From assembly GCA_050731755.1 (NCBI GenBank), contig JBOHPP010000251.1:1-18387 (forward strand): a stretch of DNA of 18,387 nucleotides, given 5' to 3'. Of this stretch, positions 1 through 7,726 are shown in pieces. Each line of letters opens with the position of its first letter. The first letter of the stretch is position 1. Source of the DNA: JBOHPP01 sp050731755. GTDB lineage: Bacteria; Methylomirabilota; Methylomirabilia; Rokubacteriales; CSP1-6. The notes below the pieces were generated by a model. It worked only from the letters and a program-made list of their open reading frames with translations. It was not told the DNA's origin and made no database searches. A program made the position numbers and the translations under genes.

Positions 1-641
1 ACGTGCTCTCGCGCCTGCTCTGGGGCGCGCGCGTCTCGCTCGTGGTCGGCTTCGCCGCCGTCGTGGCCGGCGGCCTCGTGGGCGCAGCGCTCGGTCTGCT
101 GGCCGGCTTCCGCGGCGGCTGGATCGACACCGTGGTCATGACGGTGGCCGACGCCCAGCTCGCCTTCCCGTTCATCCTGCTGGCCATCGGGATCATCGCG
201 GTGCTGGGGCCGAGCTTCCCCACGCTCATCGTGGTGATCGGGCTCTCGGGCTGGGTGGCCTACGCGCGCGTGCTCCGAGCCCAGGTGCTGGCGCTCCGGG
301 GACGGGAGTTCGTGGACGCGATCCACGCGCTGGGCGGCTCCACGGCGCGCATCGTGCTGCGTCACGTGCTGCCCAATGTCGTCTCGTCGCTCGTGGTGAT
401 CGCCACGCTTGAGCTGGCCCGGGCCATCGTGCTGGAGGCGACGCTCTCGTTCCTGGGCCTGGGCGTCCAGCCGCCGACGCCGTCCTGGGGCGGAATGATC
501 CACGAGGGACGCGAGTACCTCGATTCGGCGTGGTGGATCTCGACGTTCCCGGGCCTCGTGCTGATGGCGACGTCCCTGGTGGTGAGCCGCACCGGCGACT
601 GGCTCCGAGACCTGCTCGATCCGACGTTGCGGGGGGAGTGA
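1..641 (+). CDS. DppC-type ABC transporter permease, 3' part
   Basis: Inner-membrane permease of a peptide/nickel-type (family 5) ABC importer. The gene begins before the window: the frame is open from base 1 and the first residues (LSRLLWGARVSL) match the internal segment after the conserved GRD of DppC/OppC proteins, so the GTG at 3 is an internal codon. About 212 residues are visible, with several hydrophobic helices. The cytoplasmic EAA loop, which contacts the ATPase, is seen around FVDAIHALGGSTARIVLRHV, followed by the family hallmark LSFLGLGVQPPTPSWGGM and a C-terminal DLLDPTLRG. The next gene starts 22 bases downstream and is an E1 subunit rather than the DppD/DppF ATPases that often follow. 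Family assignment is firm; the transported substrate cannot be read from sequence. Confidence 0.93.
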   Translation, partial: VLSRLLWGARVSLVVGFAAVVAGGLVGAALGLLAGFRGGWIDTVVMTVADAQLAFPFILLAIGIIAVLGPSFPTLIVVIGLSGWVAYARVLRAQVLALRGREFVDAIHALGGSTARIVLRHVLPNVVSSLVVIATLELARAIVLEATLSFLGLGVQPPTPSWGGMIHEGREYLDSAWWISTFPGLVLMATSLVVSRTGDWLRDLLDPTLRGE

Positions 642-663
642 CGCCTCTGGTCTACTTGGGCGG

Positions 664-1662
664 ATGACGGCGGACCAGCCCCACCAGGCGCTCGAGCCCG
701 CCCGGCTGCTGGAGCTCTACCGGACGATGCTGCGCATCCGTCTGTTCGAGGAGCGCGTGCGCGAGTTGTACGCCGCCGGGCGCCTGCCCGGCTTCATCCA
801 CCTCTCGGTGGGCCAGGAGGCCGTCGCCGCCGGCGTGGCCACCGCGCTGCGCGACGACGACTACGTGCTCTCGACTCACCGGGGGCACGGCCACTTCATC
901 GCCAAGGGCGGCTCGCCGGGCGGGCTCATGGCCGAGCTCTACGGAAAGGCCACCGGAGTCTGTCGCGGCAAGGGCGGCTCCATGCACATCGCCGATCTCT
1001 CCGTCGGCTACCTCGGGGCCAACGGCGTCCTGGCCTCGGGCTGCGTCATGGCACCGGGCGTGGGGCTGTCGATCCGACACCGCGGCTCCGACCAGGTGGT
1101 GGTCACCTTCTTCGGCGATGGCGCCGCCAACCGCGGCCCGTTCCACGAGGGCGTCAACCTGGCCGCGCTCTGGACGCTGCCCGTCGTCTTTGTCTGCGAG
1201 AACAACCGCTGGGCGTCCAGCACCGCCCATGAGCTCTCGACGGCGGGCGGGAGCATCGCCGTCCGCGCCTTCGGCTACGGCATCCCCAGCGAGGCCATCG
1301 ACGGCAACGACGCGCTGGTCGTCTATGACGCCACGTGCCGGGCCGTCGAGCGCGCGCGACGGGGCGAGGGGCCGTCGCTCATCGAGGCCCACACGATCCG
1401 CTGGGTCGGTCACTTCGAGGGCGACGCTCAGGCCTACCGGACCAAGGCGGAGGTGAAAGAGGGCCGCCGGACGGACCCGATTGCCCGGTTGCGCACATAC
1501 CTGGCCGGTCGCGGCCTGCTCGACCGCGCTCACGCTGGACGCATCGGTATGGCCGTCGCCGCCGAGATCGAGGATGCCGTGGCCTTTGCCGAGGCGAGCC
1601 CGCTGCCCGAGCCCGGCGAGGCCCTGAGCGATCTCTTCGCCCACTACCCGTGGAGGGACTGA
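664..1662 (+). CDS. Thiamine-diphosphate 2-oxoacid dehydrogenase E1, alpha subunit (pyruvate/acetoin type)
   Basis: Cytoplasmic E1 alpha subunit, which with the beta subunit encoded next decarboxylates a 2-oxoacid (or cleaves acetoin) on thiamine diphosphate and passes the acyl group to a lipoyl E2. The protein has 332 residues. The ThDP/Mg motif runs from GDGAANRG (151-158) to ENN (179-181). The loop THRGHGHFIAKGG (71-83) matches the conserved substrate/phosphorylation loop region, and RGKGGSMH (101-108) is the usual E1-alpha block. Length and motifs fit the short bacterial PDH/AcoA type better than the roughly 400-residue branched-chain E1 alpha, but specificity cannot be settled. ATG at 664 has no strong ribosome site. 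The stop lies one base before the start of the beta gene, so the two are surely co-expressed. Confidence 0.93.
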   Translation: MTADQPHQALEPARLLELYRTMLRIRLFEERVRELYAAGRLPGFIHLSVGQEAVAAGVATALRDDDYVLSTHRGHGHFIAKGGSPGGLMAELYGKATGVCRGKGGSMHIADLSVGYLGANGVLASGCVMAPGVGLSIRHRGSDQVVVTFFGDGAANRGPFHEGVNLAALWTLPVVFVCENNRWASSTAHELSTAGGSIAVRAFGYGIPSEAIDGNDALVVYDATCRAVERARRGEGPSLIEAHTIRWVGHFEGDAQAYRTKAEVKEGRRTDPIARLRTYLAGRGLLDRAHAGRIGMAVAAEIEDAVAFAEASPLPEPGEALSDLFAHYPWRD

Positions 1663-1663
1663 G

Positions 1664-2635
1664 GTGCCGGAGCTGGAGTACGCCGAGGCGCTGAACCTCG
1701 CCCTCCGTGAGGAGATGCAGCGCGACCCGACCGTCTACCTGATCGGCGAGGACATCGTGCTGGGGCTGCCCTTCGGCGTCACTCGCGGCCTGGCGAACGA
1801 GTTCGGTGCCCAGCGCGTGCTCAACGCCCCCATCTCGGAGGCGGCCATCGTGGGCTCGGCGCTGGGCGCGGCCATGACCGGGATGCGGCCCGTGGTCGAC
1901 ATGCACTTCGCCGACTTCGTCACCTGCGCGATGGACGAGGTCGCCAACCAGATCGCCAAGTCCCGCTACATGTTCGGCGGCCAGGTGGATTGCCCGCTGA
2001 CGCTCCGGATGCCGTACGGCATCGGCCGCTCGGCCGGCGGCCATCACTCCAACTCGGTCGAGGGCTGGTTCATCAACATCCCGGGACTCAAGGTCTGCAT
2101 CCCCTCGACGCCGGCCGATGCTCGCGGGCTGCTCAAGACCGCCATCCGCGACCCCGATCCGGTGCTCGTCTTCGAGCACCGCGGCCTCTACCGTGTGCGC
2201 GGCGAGGTCCCCGTGGCCGAGACGCTGGTGCCGCTCGGCGCGGCCGACGTCAAGCGCCCGGGCCGCGACGTGACGGTGGTGGCCACGGCGCGCATGGTCC
2301 ACGAGAGCCTGGAGGCCGCGCGGCGGCTGGCCGAGGAGGGCGCCGAGGTCGAGGTGCTCGACCCCCGCAGCCTCGTGCCGCTCGACCGCGAAGCGCTGGC
2401 CGCCTCGGTGCGACGGACGCATCGGGTGGTGATCGCCGAGGAGGGGCCCATGCGCGGCAGCGTCGGGGCCTGGCTCGCCTGGGTGGTGATGGAGGATTGC
2501 TTCGACGACCTCGATGCGCCCATCGCCCGCGTGGCCGGCCCCAACGTCCCCATTCCCTTCAGCCCCCCGCTGGAGGCCGCCGTCACCCCCGGCGCCGACG
2601 ACGTCATCGCCGCCGTCCGCCAGGTGCTGAAATAG
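1664..2635 (+). CDS. Thiamine-diphosphate 2-oxoacid dehydrogenase E1, beta subunit
   Basis: Partner of the preceding alpha subunit; together they form the alpha2beta2 E1 tetramer with ThDP at the interface. It has 323 residues and starts with GTG (PELEYAEALNLALREEM follows), one base after the alpha stop. RVLNAPISEAAIVGSALGAA (51-70) holds Glu59, the position of the glutamate that activates the ThDP aminopyrimidine. LVFEHRGLYR and the C-terminal transketolase-C segment (VTVVATARMVHESLEAA, then LDPRSLVPLD and VVIAEEGP) are typical of the family. No E2 (lipoyl acyltransferase) or E3 gene is present in the window, so the rest of the complex must come from elsewhere. A role with pyruvate, acetoin or branched-chain oxoacids is possible; the window does not decide among them. 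Confidence 0.93.
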   Translation: MPELEYAEALNLALREEMQRDPTVYLIGEDIVLGLPFGVTRGLANEFGAQRVLNAPISEAAIVGSALGAAMTGMRPVVDMHFADFVTCAMDEVANQIAKSRYMFGGQVDCPLTLRMPYGIGRSAGGHHSNSVEGWFINIPGLKVCIPSTPADARGLLKTAIRDPDPVLVFEHRGLYRVRGEVPVAETLVPLGAADVKRPGRDVTVVATARMVHESLEAARRLAEEGAEVEVLDPRSLVPLDREALAASVRRTHRVVIAEEGPMRGSVGAWLAWVVMEDCFDDLDAPIARVAGPNVPIPFSPPLEAAVTPGADDVIAAVRQVLK

Positions 2636-2646
2636 AGGAGCCCCAT

Positions 2647-3111
2647 ATGACGACCGCCGCTGAGAAGGACGCCCTGATGCCGAAGCTCGACCAGGTGGTG
2701 AAAGACGTGCTCGCGTATTTCGCTGGGCCGGGGCGGGCCACCAAGGCCCGGGTGGACCGCTGGGGTGCGCGCGACGTCCTGATGCACTTCATCTACTTCC
2801 ATCAGGCGACGGCGTGGGGCATCCAGTCTGTGGCTCTCGGCGGGCCGGTGTGGCTGGTGTCAGCGGAGACCGATCACGTGAACGAAGTCTGTCGCCGCCT
2901 GCACGAGCACGAGAGCTTCGATGATCTTCTGGCCCAGGTGCGCCTGGCCCACGCTCAGCTCCAGCACGCCGTCGGCAACGCGCCCGACCTCGACCGCCCG
3001 TGCTTCAAGCGCGCCAACGGCGACGTGATGACCGGGCGCCAGCGGCTGGAGGCGCTGACTCGCCACTGGGGCGAGCATGTCCGGGAACTCCAGGCGGCGA
3101 CTACGGCCTGA
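2647..3111 (+). CDS. DinB/DfsB-fold four-helix protein
   Basis: Small cytoplasmic protein of 154 residues, probably of the DinB/YfiT-like metal-binding superfamily (DfsB/ClbS-like group). The three expected metal ligands are visible: His47 in the segment RDVLMHFIYFHQA, and His140 and His144 in HWGEHVREL, the H-x3-H of the last helix. Members include thiol-dependent transferases and proteins of unknown role; no reaction can be assigned here. ATG at 2647 is preceded by AGGAG with about six bases between, a good ribosome site. It lies 11 bases after the E1 beta stop and is probably in the same transcript. The same frame is open far upstream inside the E1 beta gene, but that extension is only high-GC noise. 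Confidence 0.75.
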   Translation: MTTAAEKDALMPKLDQVVKDVLAYFAGPGRATKARVDRWGARDVLMHFIYFHQATAWGIQSVALGGPVWLVSAETDHVNEVCRRLHEHESFDDLLAQVRLAHAQLQHAVGNAPDLDRPCFKRANGDVMTGRQRLEALTRHWGEHVRELQAATTA

Positions 3112-3262
3112 GCGCCAAAGGCATTCCGGAACGACGCGGACCGATGGGCTGACGGGATGCCCTGGGTGCTGTTGTGCTGTTGTGCTGTTGTTGTTGACAG
3201 GTGACTACTGCTGTAAAGTAGCCCCCGATCCGTCCCAGTCGACCACAGGGGAGGCGAACCCT
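3112..3262 (+). promoter_or_regulatory. Intergenic region with possible promoter and small dyad before the binding-protein gene
   Basis: This stretch is less GC-rich than its surroundings. A perfect TTGACA (-35 consensus) lies at 3194-3199. The best -10-like hexamer, TAAAGT at 3214-3219, is only 14 bases further on, shorter than the usual 16-18; if it is the -10, the -35 could instead be the weaker TTGTTG at 3191-3196 with a 17-base spacer. A dyad CTACT (3205-3209)/AGTAG (3217-3221) overlaps the spacer and -10 and could be an operator. AGGGGAGG at about 3247-3254 is the ribosome site for ATG 3263. The promoter call is tentative. Confidence 0.35.
3167..3190. repeat. Three perfect tandem copies of TGCTGTTG
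   Basis: TGCTGTTG is repeated three times without a mismatch (3167-3174, 3175-3182, 3183-3190) and runs directly into TTGTTGACAG, which carries the candidate -35 box. The 8-base unit is not a codon multiple and lies outside any supported gene. Copy number could vary by slippage, which would leave the downstream -35 intact but change the DNA upstream of it. Confidence 0.85.
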
Positions 3263-4888
3263 ATGCGTAACCGACGCCTGCTGCCTAGCCTGCTCGTTGT
3301 CGTGGCCACACTCCTGACCGCCATCGCAGTGCTACCTGCCGACGGGCAGGCACCAAAACGCGGTGGCACGCTTCGGGTCTCCTACGGCAACGAGATCGCC
3401 CACCTCGATTTCCACACTGCGCCGGGCTACGAAATGATGTGGGTCGCCATGAACGTCGGCTGCGGCCTGGTCAACATCACGTCCGACGGCAAGTTCGTGG
3501 GCGACGCGGCCGAGTCGTGGCAGACCTCGGCCGACGGCCTCCTCTACACCTTCAAGCTCAAGCCGAACGTCCTCTTCCACGACGGCACCGCGGTCGACGC
3601 GGCAGCGGTCAAGTTCAGCATTGACCGCCTGAAGGACCCCGCCACCAAGTCGGGCATGCGGACCTTCTACGAGCCCGTGCACTCGGTCGAGGTCCTCGAT
3701 CCGCAGACGGTGCAGGTCCGCTTGAACCACCCCTACGCCTTCCTCCTGCACATGCTTGCCGCGTACCGCACGGGCCTGATCCTCTACTCGCCGACCGCCA
3801 CCCAGAAGTACGCGGTCGAGGACCGCAAGCAGGGCAAGCCGGGGGCGATCGTCGGATGCGGACCGTTCAAGTTCGTCGAGTGGGTGAAGGGAAGCCACCT
3901 GTTGATGGAGCGCTTCGACAAGTACTTCGTCCCCGGCCTGCCCTACCTCGACCGGGTGATGATCCGCACCATCAAAGACCCCGTGACCGAGATGGCCGCC
4001 TTCAAGGCCGGGGAGATCGACTTCATCGCGTCCTTCTCGCCCGAGCACGTCGACACCCTCCGGGCCCAGAATCCGAAGGCGCAGATCATGACGGGCAAAG
4101 AGACCACGCCGATGATGGCGGCGATGAAGGTGACCGTTCCGAAGGACGGCAAGCCGATGTCGACGGAGCGCGCACCGCACCCGATCTTCGGGGATCTCCG
4201 CGTGCGCAAGGCCATCGGCTGCTACGGGCTCGACCGGCAAGAGATCGTGAAGATCGCCTTCAAGGGCCTGGCGACTCCCTGGGTCGGGATGGCTCCCCCG
4301 GGCACGCTGGAATCGGTGAACGTCAACCACCTGTGCCCCTACGACCAGGCCAAGGCCAAGGGGCTCCTCGCCGAAGCGGGGTATGGCCCGTCGAAGCCGC
4401 TGACCCTCGAGCTGATGACCAACACCGAGAAGAGCGTGTTCAATGTCATCGCCACCGTCATCAAGGAGCAGATGGGGCGCATTGGCGTGACCGCGAATAT
4501 CCGGCTGGTGGACAAGGTCAGCTGGATGAACACGACGCTCGGGGACGGCCCCTGGGACATGTACGTCGAGGACCTGCTGTCGCTGCTGACCATCGACAGC
4601 AATGGCTACCTGGCGAGCGCGTACCTCACGAACAAGTCGTCCGCGTGGAGCCACCCTCGCCATACCGATGCCAAGGTCGACGATTACTTCGCCCGGTACG
4701 CGAAGGAGTTGGACCCCGCGAAGCGCAAGGCGCTCGCGAAGGAGTTCCTGGAGTACATGGCCGACAAGCTGTACTGGAATACGATCTCGGGCTCGCCCTT
4801 CTACATGGTCGCGCAGCCTTGGATGAAGGGTTACGTATACAACGCCGAGTTCGAGGTGCACTACCACCGGGTGTGGCTGGACAAGTAA
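3263..4888 (+). CDS. Family 5 (peptide/nickel-type) ABC transporter substrate-binding protein
   Basis: Exported solute receptor that captures the ligand for the two permeases encoded just downstream. It has 541 residues from ATG 3263, chosen because AGGGGAGG precedes it and because it places a signal peptide at the N-terminus: basic MRNRR, a hydrophobic stretch LLPSLLVVVATLLTAIAVL, and a likely cleavage near ADG-QA. There is no lipobox cysteine. An open frame upstream to 3077 would bury the signal and is not used. The mature start PKRGGTLRVSYGNEIAHLDF is the usual family 5 opening, followed by LVNITSDGKFVGDAAESW, YTFKLKPNVLFHDGT and VKFSIDRLKDP. Many family members bind short peptides, others glutathione, sugars or metal chelates; the ligand here is unknown. 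Confidence 0.93.
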   Translation: MRNRRLLPSLLVVVATLLTAIAVLPADGQAPKRGGTLRVSYGNEIAHLDFHTAPGYEMMWVAMNVGCGLVNITSDGKFVGDAAESWQTSADGLLYTFKLKPNVLFHDGTAVDAAAVKFSIDRLKDPATKSGMRTFYEPVHSVEVLDPQTVQVRLNHPYAFLLHMLAAYRTGLILYSPTATQKYAVEDRKQGKPGAIVGCGPFKFVEWVKGSHLLMERFDKYFVPGLPYLDRVMIRTIKDPVTEMAAFKAGEIDFIASFSPEHVDTLRAQNPKAQIMTGKETTPMMAAMKVTVPKDGKPMSTERAPHPIFGDLRVRKAIGCYGLDRQEIVKIAFKGLATPWVGMAPPGTLESVNVNHLCPYDQAKAKGLLAEAGYGPSKPLTLELMTNTEKSVFNVIATVIKEQMGRIGVTANIRLVDKVSWMNTTLGDGPWDMYVEDLLSLLTIDSNGYLASAYLTNKSSAWSHPRHTDAKVDDYFARYAKELDPAKRKALAKEFLEYMADKLYWNTISGSPFYMVAQPWMKGYVYNAEFEVHYHRVWLDK

Positions 4889-4921
4889 GGAGGCTTCGGA
4901 AGGGGGTCGTCGAGGCCTCCT
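4888..4921 (+). other. Stem-loop between binding-protein and permease genes
   Basis: AGGAGGC (4888-4894) pairs with GCCTCCT (4915-4921), giving seven base pairs and a 20-base loop, right at the stop of the binding-protein gene. There is no T-run after it. Such intercistronic hairpins in ABC operons often protect the upstream mRNA so that the binding protein is made in excess over the permeases. That role is inferred by analogy only. Confidence 0.4.
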
Positions 4922-4932
4922 CCGCCTGACGT

Positions 4933-5907
4933 ATGCGCACCTACATCCTGAAGCGCTTGCTCCAGATCGTGCCGACGGTCCTCATGATCACCTTCGTGGT
5001 GTTCGTGATGATGCGGTCGGTCCCCGGCGACCCCGTCGTCGCGCTCCTCGGCGACGCGTACACCGAGGAGGATGCGATCAAGGCGCGCGAGGCGTACGGT
5101 CTGAACGAGCCGATCCTCGTCCAGTACGTCATCTGGCTCGGCAAGCTCGTCCAGGGCGACTGGGGCGCCTCGATCCTCACCGGGCGCCCGGTCCTTCAGG
5201 ACGTGCTCATCCGTCTGCCGGTGACGCTCGAGCTGATCGTCCTGTCAATGGGCGTGGCGCTGCTGATCGCCATCCCGGCCGCGATCATCGGCGCCCTTCG
5301 CCAGAACACCTGGGCCGACTACACCGCGACGTCCGTCGCCATGATCGGGGTCTCCATTCCCGAGTTCTTCATCGGCGTCCTCCTCCTCCTGGTCTTCTCC
5401 ATCGGCCTCGGCGGACTGCTCCCCAGCTCCGGCTGGGTCTATCTGCCCGGCACCTGCCCGACGATGGTGTGCGGATCGAGTATCTGGGGCAACATGCAGC
5501 ACGTCCTCATGCCCGCGCTCGCGCTCGGCGTGGGACGGGCCGCCATCCTCACACGACTGCTCCGCGCCAGCATGCTGGAGGTCATCCGCACCGAGTACGT
5601 CACAACCGCACGCGCCAAGGGCTTGAGCGAGCGGCCCGTCGTGTTCAAGCACGCGCTGAAGAACGCCCTCATCCCCACGGTCACCGTGATGGGCCTCCAG
5701 GTGGGTTTCCTCATCGGCGGTGCGATCGTGGTGGAGACGTTATTCGCCATGCCGGGCCTCGGCACCTTCGGGATCGACGCGATCATCGCGCGTGACTACC
5801 AGCAGGTGCAGGGCTTCGCGCTTCTGACCGCCTTCGCGTTCGTCGTGATCAACCTGATTGTCGATCTGACCTACACCTTCCTGGACCCGCGGATCCGGTA
5901 CGCCTGA
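4933..5907 (+). CDS. DppB-type ABC transporter permease
   Basis: Inner-membrane permease, 324 residues, forming the channel with the DppC-like protein encoded next. The N-terminus (MRTYILKRLLQIVPTVLMIT, then FVVFVMMRSVPGDP) is the family signature: a first helix followed by the periplasmic PGDP. Four or five further hydrophobic segments follow, including LELIVLSMGVALLIAIPAAI and FFIGVLLLLVFSIGLGG. The cytoplasmic coupling loop lies at about 221-250 (EYVTTARAKGLSERPVVFKH, then ALKNALIPTV), and the C-terminus is YTFLDPRIRYA. It starts 44 bases after the binding-protein stop, with no clear ribosome site. A loop with two cysteines (about 175 and 180, GTCPTMVCG) lies between helices, possibly a periplasmic disulfide. 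Confidence 0.94.
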   Translation: MRTYILKRLLQIVPTVLMITFVVFVMMRSVPGDPVVALLGDAYTEEDAIKAREAYGLNEPILVQYVIWLGKLVQGDWGASILTGRPVLQDVLIRLPVTLELIVLSMGVALLIAIPAAIIGALRQNTWADYTATSVAMIGVSIPEFFIGVLLLLVFSIGLGGLLPSSGWVYLPGTCPTMVCGSSIWGNMQHVLMPALALGVGRAAILTRLLRASMLEVIRTEYVTTARAKGLSERPVVFKHALKNALIPTVTVMGLQVGFLIGGAIVVETLFAMPGLGTFGIDAIIARDYQQVQGFALLTAFAFVVINLIVDLTYTFLDPRIRYA

Positions 5908-5914
5908 GGCGACG

Positions 5915-6886
5915 GTGGCTGACGGCGGCGAGTCGCTCCGGATGAAGCCCGCGGTGATCAGCGGAGGAAGCGTCCGCGAGGCCGAGTTCCCGGTCGTCGG
6001 GGGCGTCGCCTGGCCGGCGCGCGCCGAGCGCTCGGAGTCGCCGCTCGCCCAGGCCTTGCGCCGGCTCCGGCGCAGCGCGACGGCCCTCGTCGGCGTGGCC
6101 GTGGTCGCCCTGCTGATCGTCGTCGCCATCTTCGCCGACATACTGGCGCCGCGGAGCCCGATCGCCAGCGATCAGACCCATACCTTCGAGCGGCCGAGCT
6201 GGGACTATCCGCTGGGGACGGACCAGCTCGGGCGCGACATGCTGAGCCGCGTCATCCACGGCACCCGGATCTCGCTGGCCGTGGGGGTGTCGTCCGTGCT
6301 GTTGGCCCTCTTCGTCGGGGTGCCGCTGGGAATGATCGCCGGGTTCTACGGAGGCCGCGTCGACACCTTCGTGATGCGTGCCATGGATCTGATCCTCGCC
6401 TTCCCCATCTACTTGCTGGCCATCATCCTGATGGTCATCTTCACGCCGACCGCGGGGCTCATCGGCACCATGAAGGTGACCGGCGCCATCGCCATCGTGA
6501 GGATTCCGATCTACGCGCGCCTGGTGCGGGGCAGCGTGCTCTCGATCAAGGAGAAGGAGTACATCGAAGCCTGCCGCGCCCTCGGCGTGCGCGATCCCTG
6601 GATCCTCTTCCGCCACGTCCTGCCCAACTGCCTGGCGCCCATCATCGTGACCACCACGCTCGGCATCGCCACCTCCATCATCGTGGAGGCCACGCTCTCG
6701 TTCCTCGGGCTGGGCACCCAGCCCCCCACACCGAGCTGGGGCTGGGACCTGAAGGCCAACGTGGCCTTCATCCAGTCGAATCCCTGGATTTCTCTGTTCC
6801 CCGGGATTGCCATCTTCGTCACCGTCCTCGGCTTCAATCTCTTCGGTGACGGCCTCCGCGACGCGCTTGACCCCCGCCTGAAGTAG
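5915..6886 (+). CDS. DppC-type ABC transporter permease
   Basis: Second channel subunit of the importer, 323 residues from GTG 5915, seven bases after the DppB stop. An ATG at 5942 is a possible alternative start, because residues 1-45 are a poorly conserved cytoplasmic tail. A first helix at about 57-77 (LVGVAVVALLIVVAIFADIL) is followed by the hallmark LGTDQLGRDMLSRVIHGTRI (100-119). The EAA coupling loop is EYIEACRALGVRDPWILFRH (215-234), then LSFLGLGTQPPTPSWGW and the C-terminal LRDALDPRLK. It resembles the partial permease at the left edge of the window. The ATPase genes that normally complete such an importer do not follow: the next gene is on the other strand, so shared ATPases encoded elsewhere are likely. 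Confidence 0.94.
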   Translation: MADGGESLRMKPAVISGGSVREAEFPVVGGVAWPARAERSESPLAQALRRLRRSATALVGVAVVALLIVVAIFADILAPRSPIASDQTHTFERPSWDYPLGTDQLGRDMLSRVIHGTRISLAVGVSSVLLALFVGVPLGMIAGFYGGRVDTFVMRAMDLILAFPIYLLAIILMVIFTPTAGLIGTMKVTGAIAIVRIPIYARLVRGSVLSIKEKEYIEACRALGVRDPWILFRHVLPNCLAPIIVTTTLGIATSIIVEATLSFLGLGTQPPTPSWGWDLKANVAFIQSNPWISLFPGIAIFVTVLGFNLFGDGLRDALDPRLK

Positions 6887-6896
6887 CGGCCTCGGC

Positions 6897-6921
6897 TGAC
6901 CTCCCGCACTGAAGGAGGTCA
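6897..6921. terminator. Stem-loop between convergent operons, possible bidirectional terminator
   Basis: TGACCTCC (6897-6904) pairs perfectly with GGAGGTCA (6914-6921) around a nine-base loop. It lies in the 42 bases between the plus-strand DppC stop and the minus-strand permease stop, where a shared terminator is expected. No T-run follows on either side, so it is not a textbook intrinsic terminator. Confidence 0.45.
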
Positions 6922-6928
6922 CGATCGG

Positions 6929-7726
6929 TTAACCCCGCCAGTGCGAGAGGCGTTCGTTCAGGTGGTCGAGACCGAGCACGATGGTGATCGAAGCCACGGA
7001 GACCAGCGCGGTGGCGGCGAGGAGATGGGCGGCCTGAAAGCCGTTGGCGAAGGCGCCCAGCACGTGACCCATGCCGCGCACGCCGGCGAACATTTCGACG
7101 ACGAGCACGCCGAGCAGGCAGAAAACGATCCCCAGACGGAGGCTGGCCAGCACCGTGGGCACGCTGGCGGGCAGGATCACCTTGCCGTAGATCTGCCAGG
7201 GCCGGGCCCCGAAGGAGCGGGCCACGGTGACGAGGGTCCGGTCCACGTCGCGCACGCCGCCGACGACCATGACGAGGATGGGAAACAGTCCGTGGATCGC
7301 GCCATAGGCGACCGCGGGGGCCGTGCCGAATCCCAGCAGCAGCACGATCCAGGGCAGAATCAGGATCTTGGGAATGCCATAGAGCGCGACGACGAATGGG
7401 TGGGCCACGTCGTGCAGGGCGCGGACCGAGCCGACGGCCAGCCCGGCGGGCACGCCGATTCCCACGGCGATGGCGTAGGCCAGCGCGGTCTTGCCGAGGG
7501 TGTCGGCCAGCGCCGCCAGCGCGGCGGGCGCGATGGCGACGAGAGCCCAGGCCACCGCGCTCGGCGGCGCCACGAACAGCGGATCCACCCAGCCGGCCCG
7601 GGCTACCGCCTCCCACGCCGTCAGCAACACGAGCACGCTCGCGACCTGAAGGAGTCGGACACGCAGGGTTTCGGCGCGTGCCGCGCTAGCCACCCGCGGC
7701 CGGGGTGTCTCGGAGCGATTGCTCAC
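6929..7726 (-). CDS. NitT/TauT-type ABC transporter permease (second of two)
   Basis: Inner-membrane permease of the nitrate/sulfonate/taurine-type importer family, 265 residues. The start is GTG 7726, overlapping the stop of the preceding permease by GTGA (7723-7726). The longer open frame upstream runs inside that gene and is rejected. The first helix is LLQVASVLVLLTAWEAVARA, and FVAPPSAVAWAL is the common block after it. The EAA loop is at about 169-190 (ARSFGARPWQIYGKVILPAS). It is not identical to its partner, so the channel is probably a heterodimer. This is the last gene of the long minus-strand operon. Substrates known for the family include sulfonates, nitrate, pyrimidine precursors and aromatic acids; none can be chosen here. 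Confidence 0.9.
   Translation of the reverse strand: MSNRSETPRPRVASAARAETLRVRLLQVASVLVLLTAWEAVARAGWVDPLFVAPPSAVAWALVAIAPAALAALADTLGKTALAYAIAVGIGVPAGLAVGSVRALHDVAHPFVVALYGIPKILILPWIVLLLGFGTAPAVAYGAIHGLFPILVMVVGGVRDVDRTLVTVARSFGARPWQIYGKVILPASVPTVLASLRLGIVFCLLGVLVVEMFAGVRGMGHVLGAFANGFQAAHLLAATALVSVASITIVLGLDHLNERLSHWRG

Noticed and set aside
3124..3131. Palindrome TTCCGGAA after the DinB-fold gene
   Set aside because: Only eight bases, no adjacent T-run or promoter element; expected by chance in GC-rich DNA.
3332..4867. A 511-codon open frame on the minus strand opposite the binding-protein gene
   Set aside because: It is a high-GC shadow: composition is Arg/His/Val-rich with no family motif, while the plus-strand frame encodes a complete binding protein with signal peptide.
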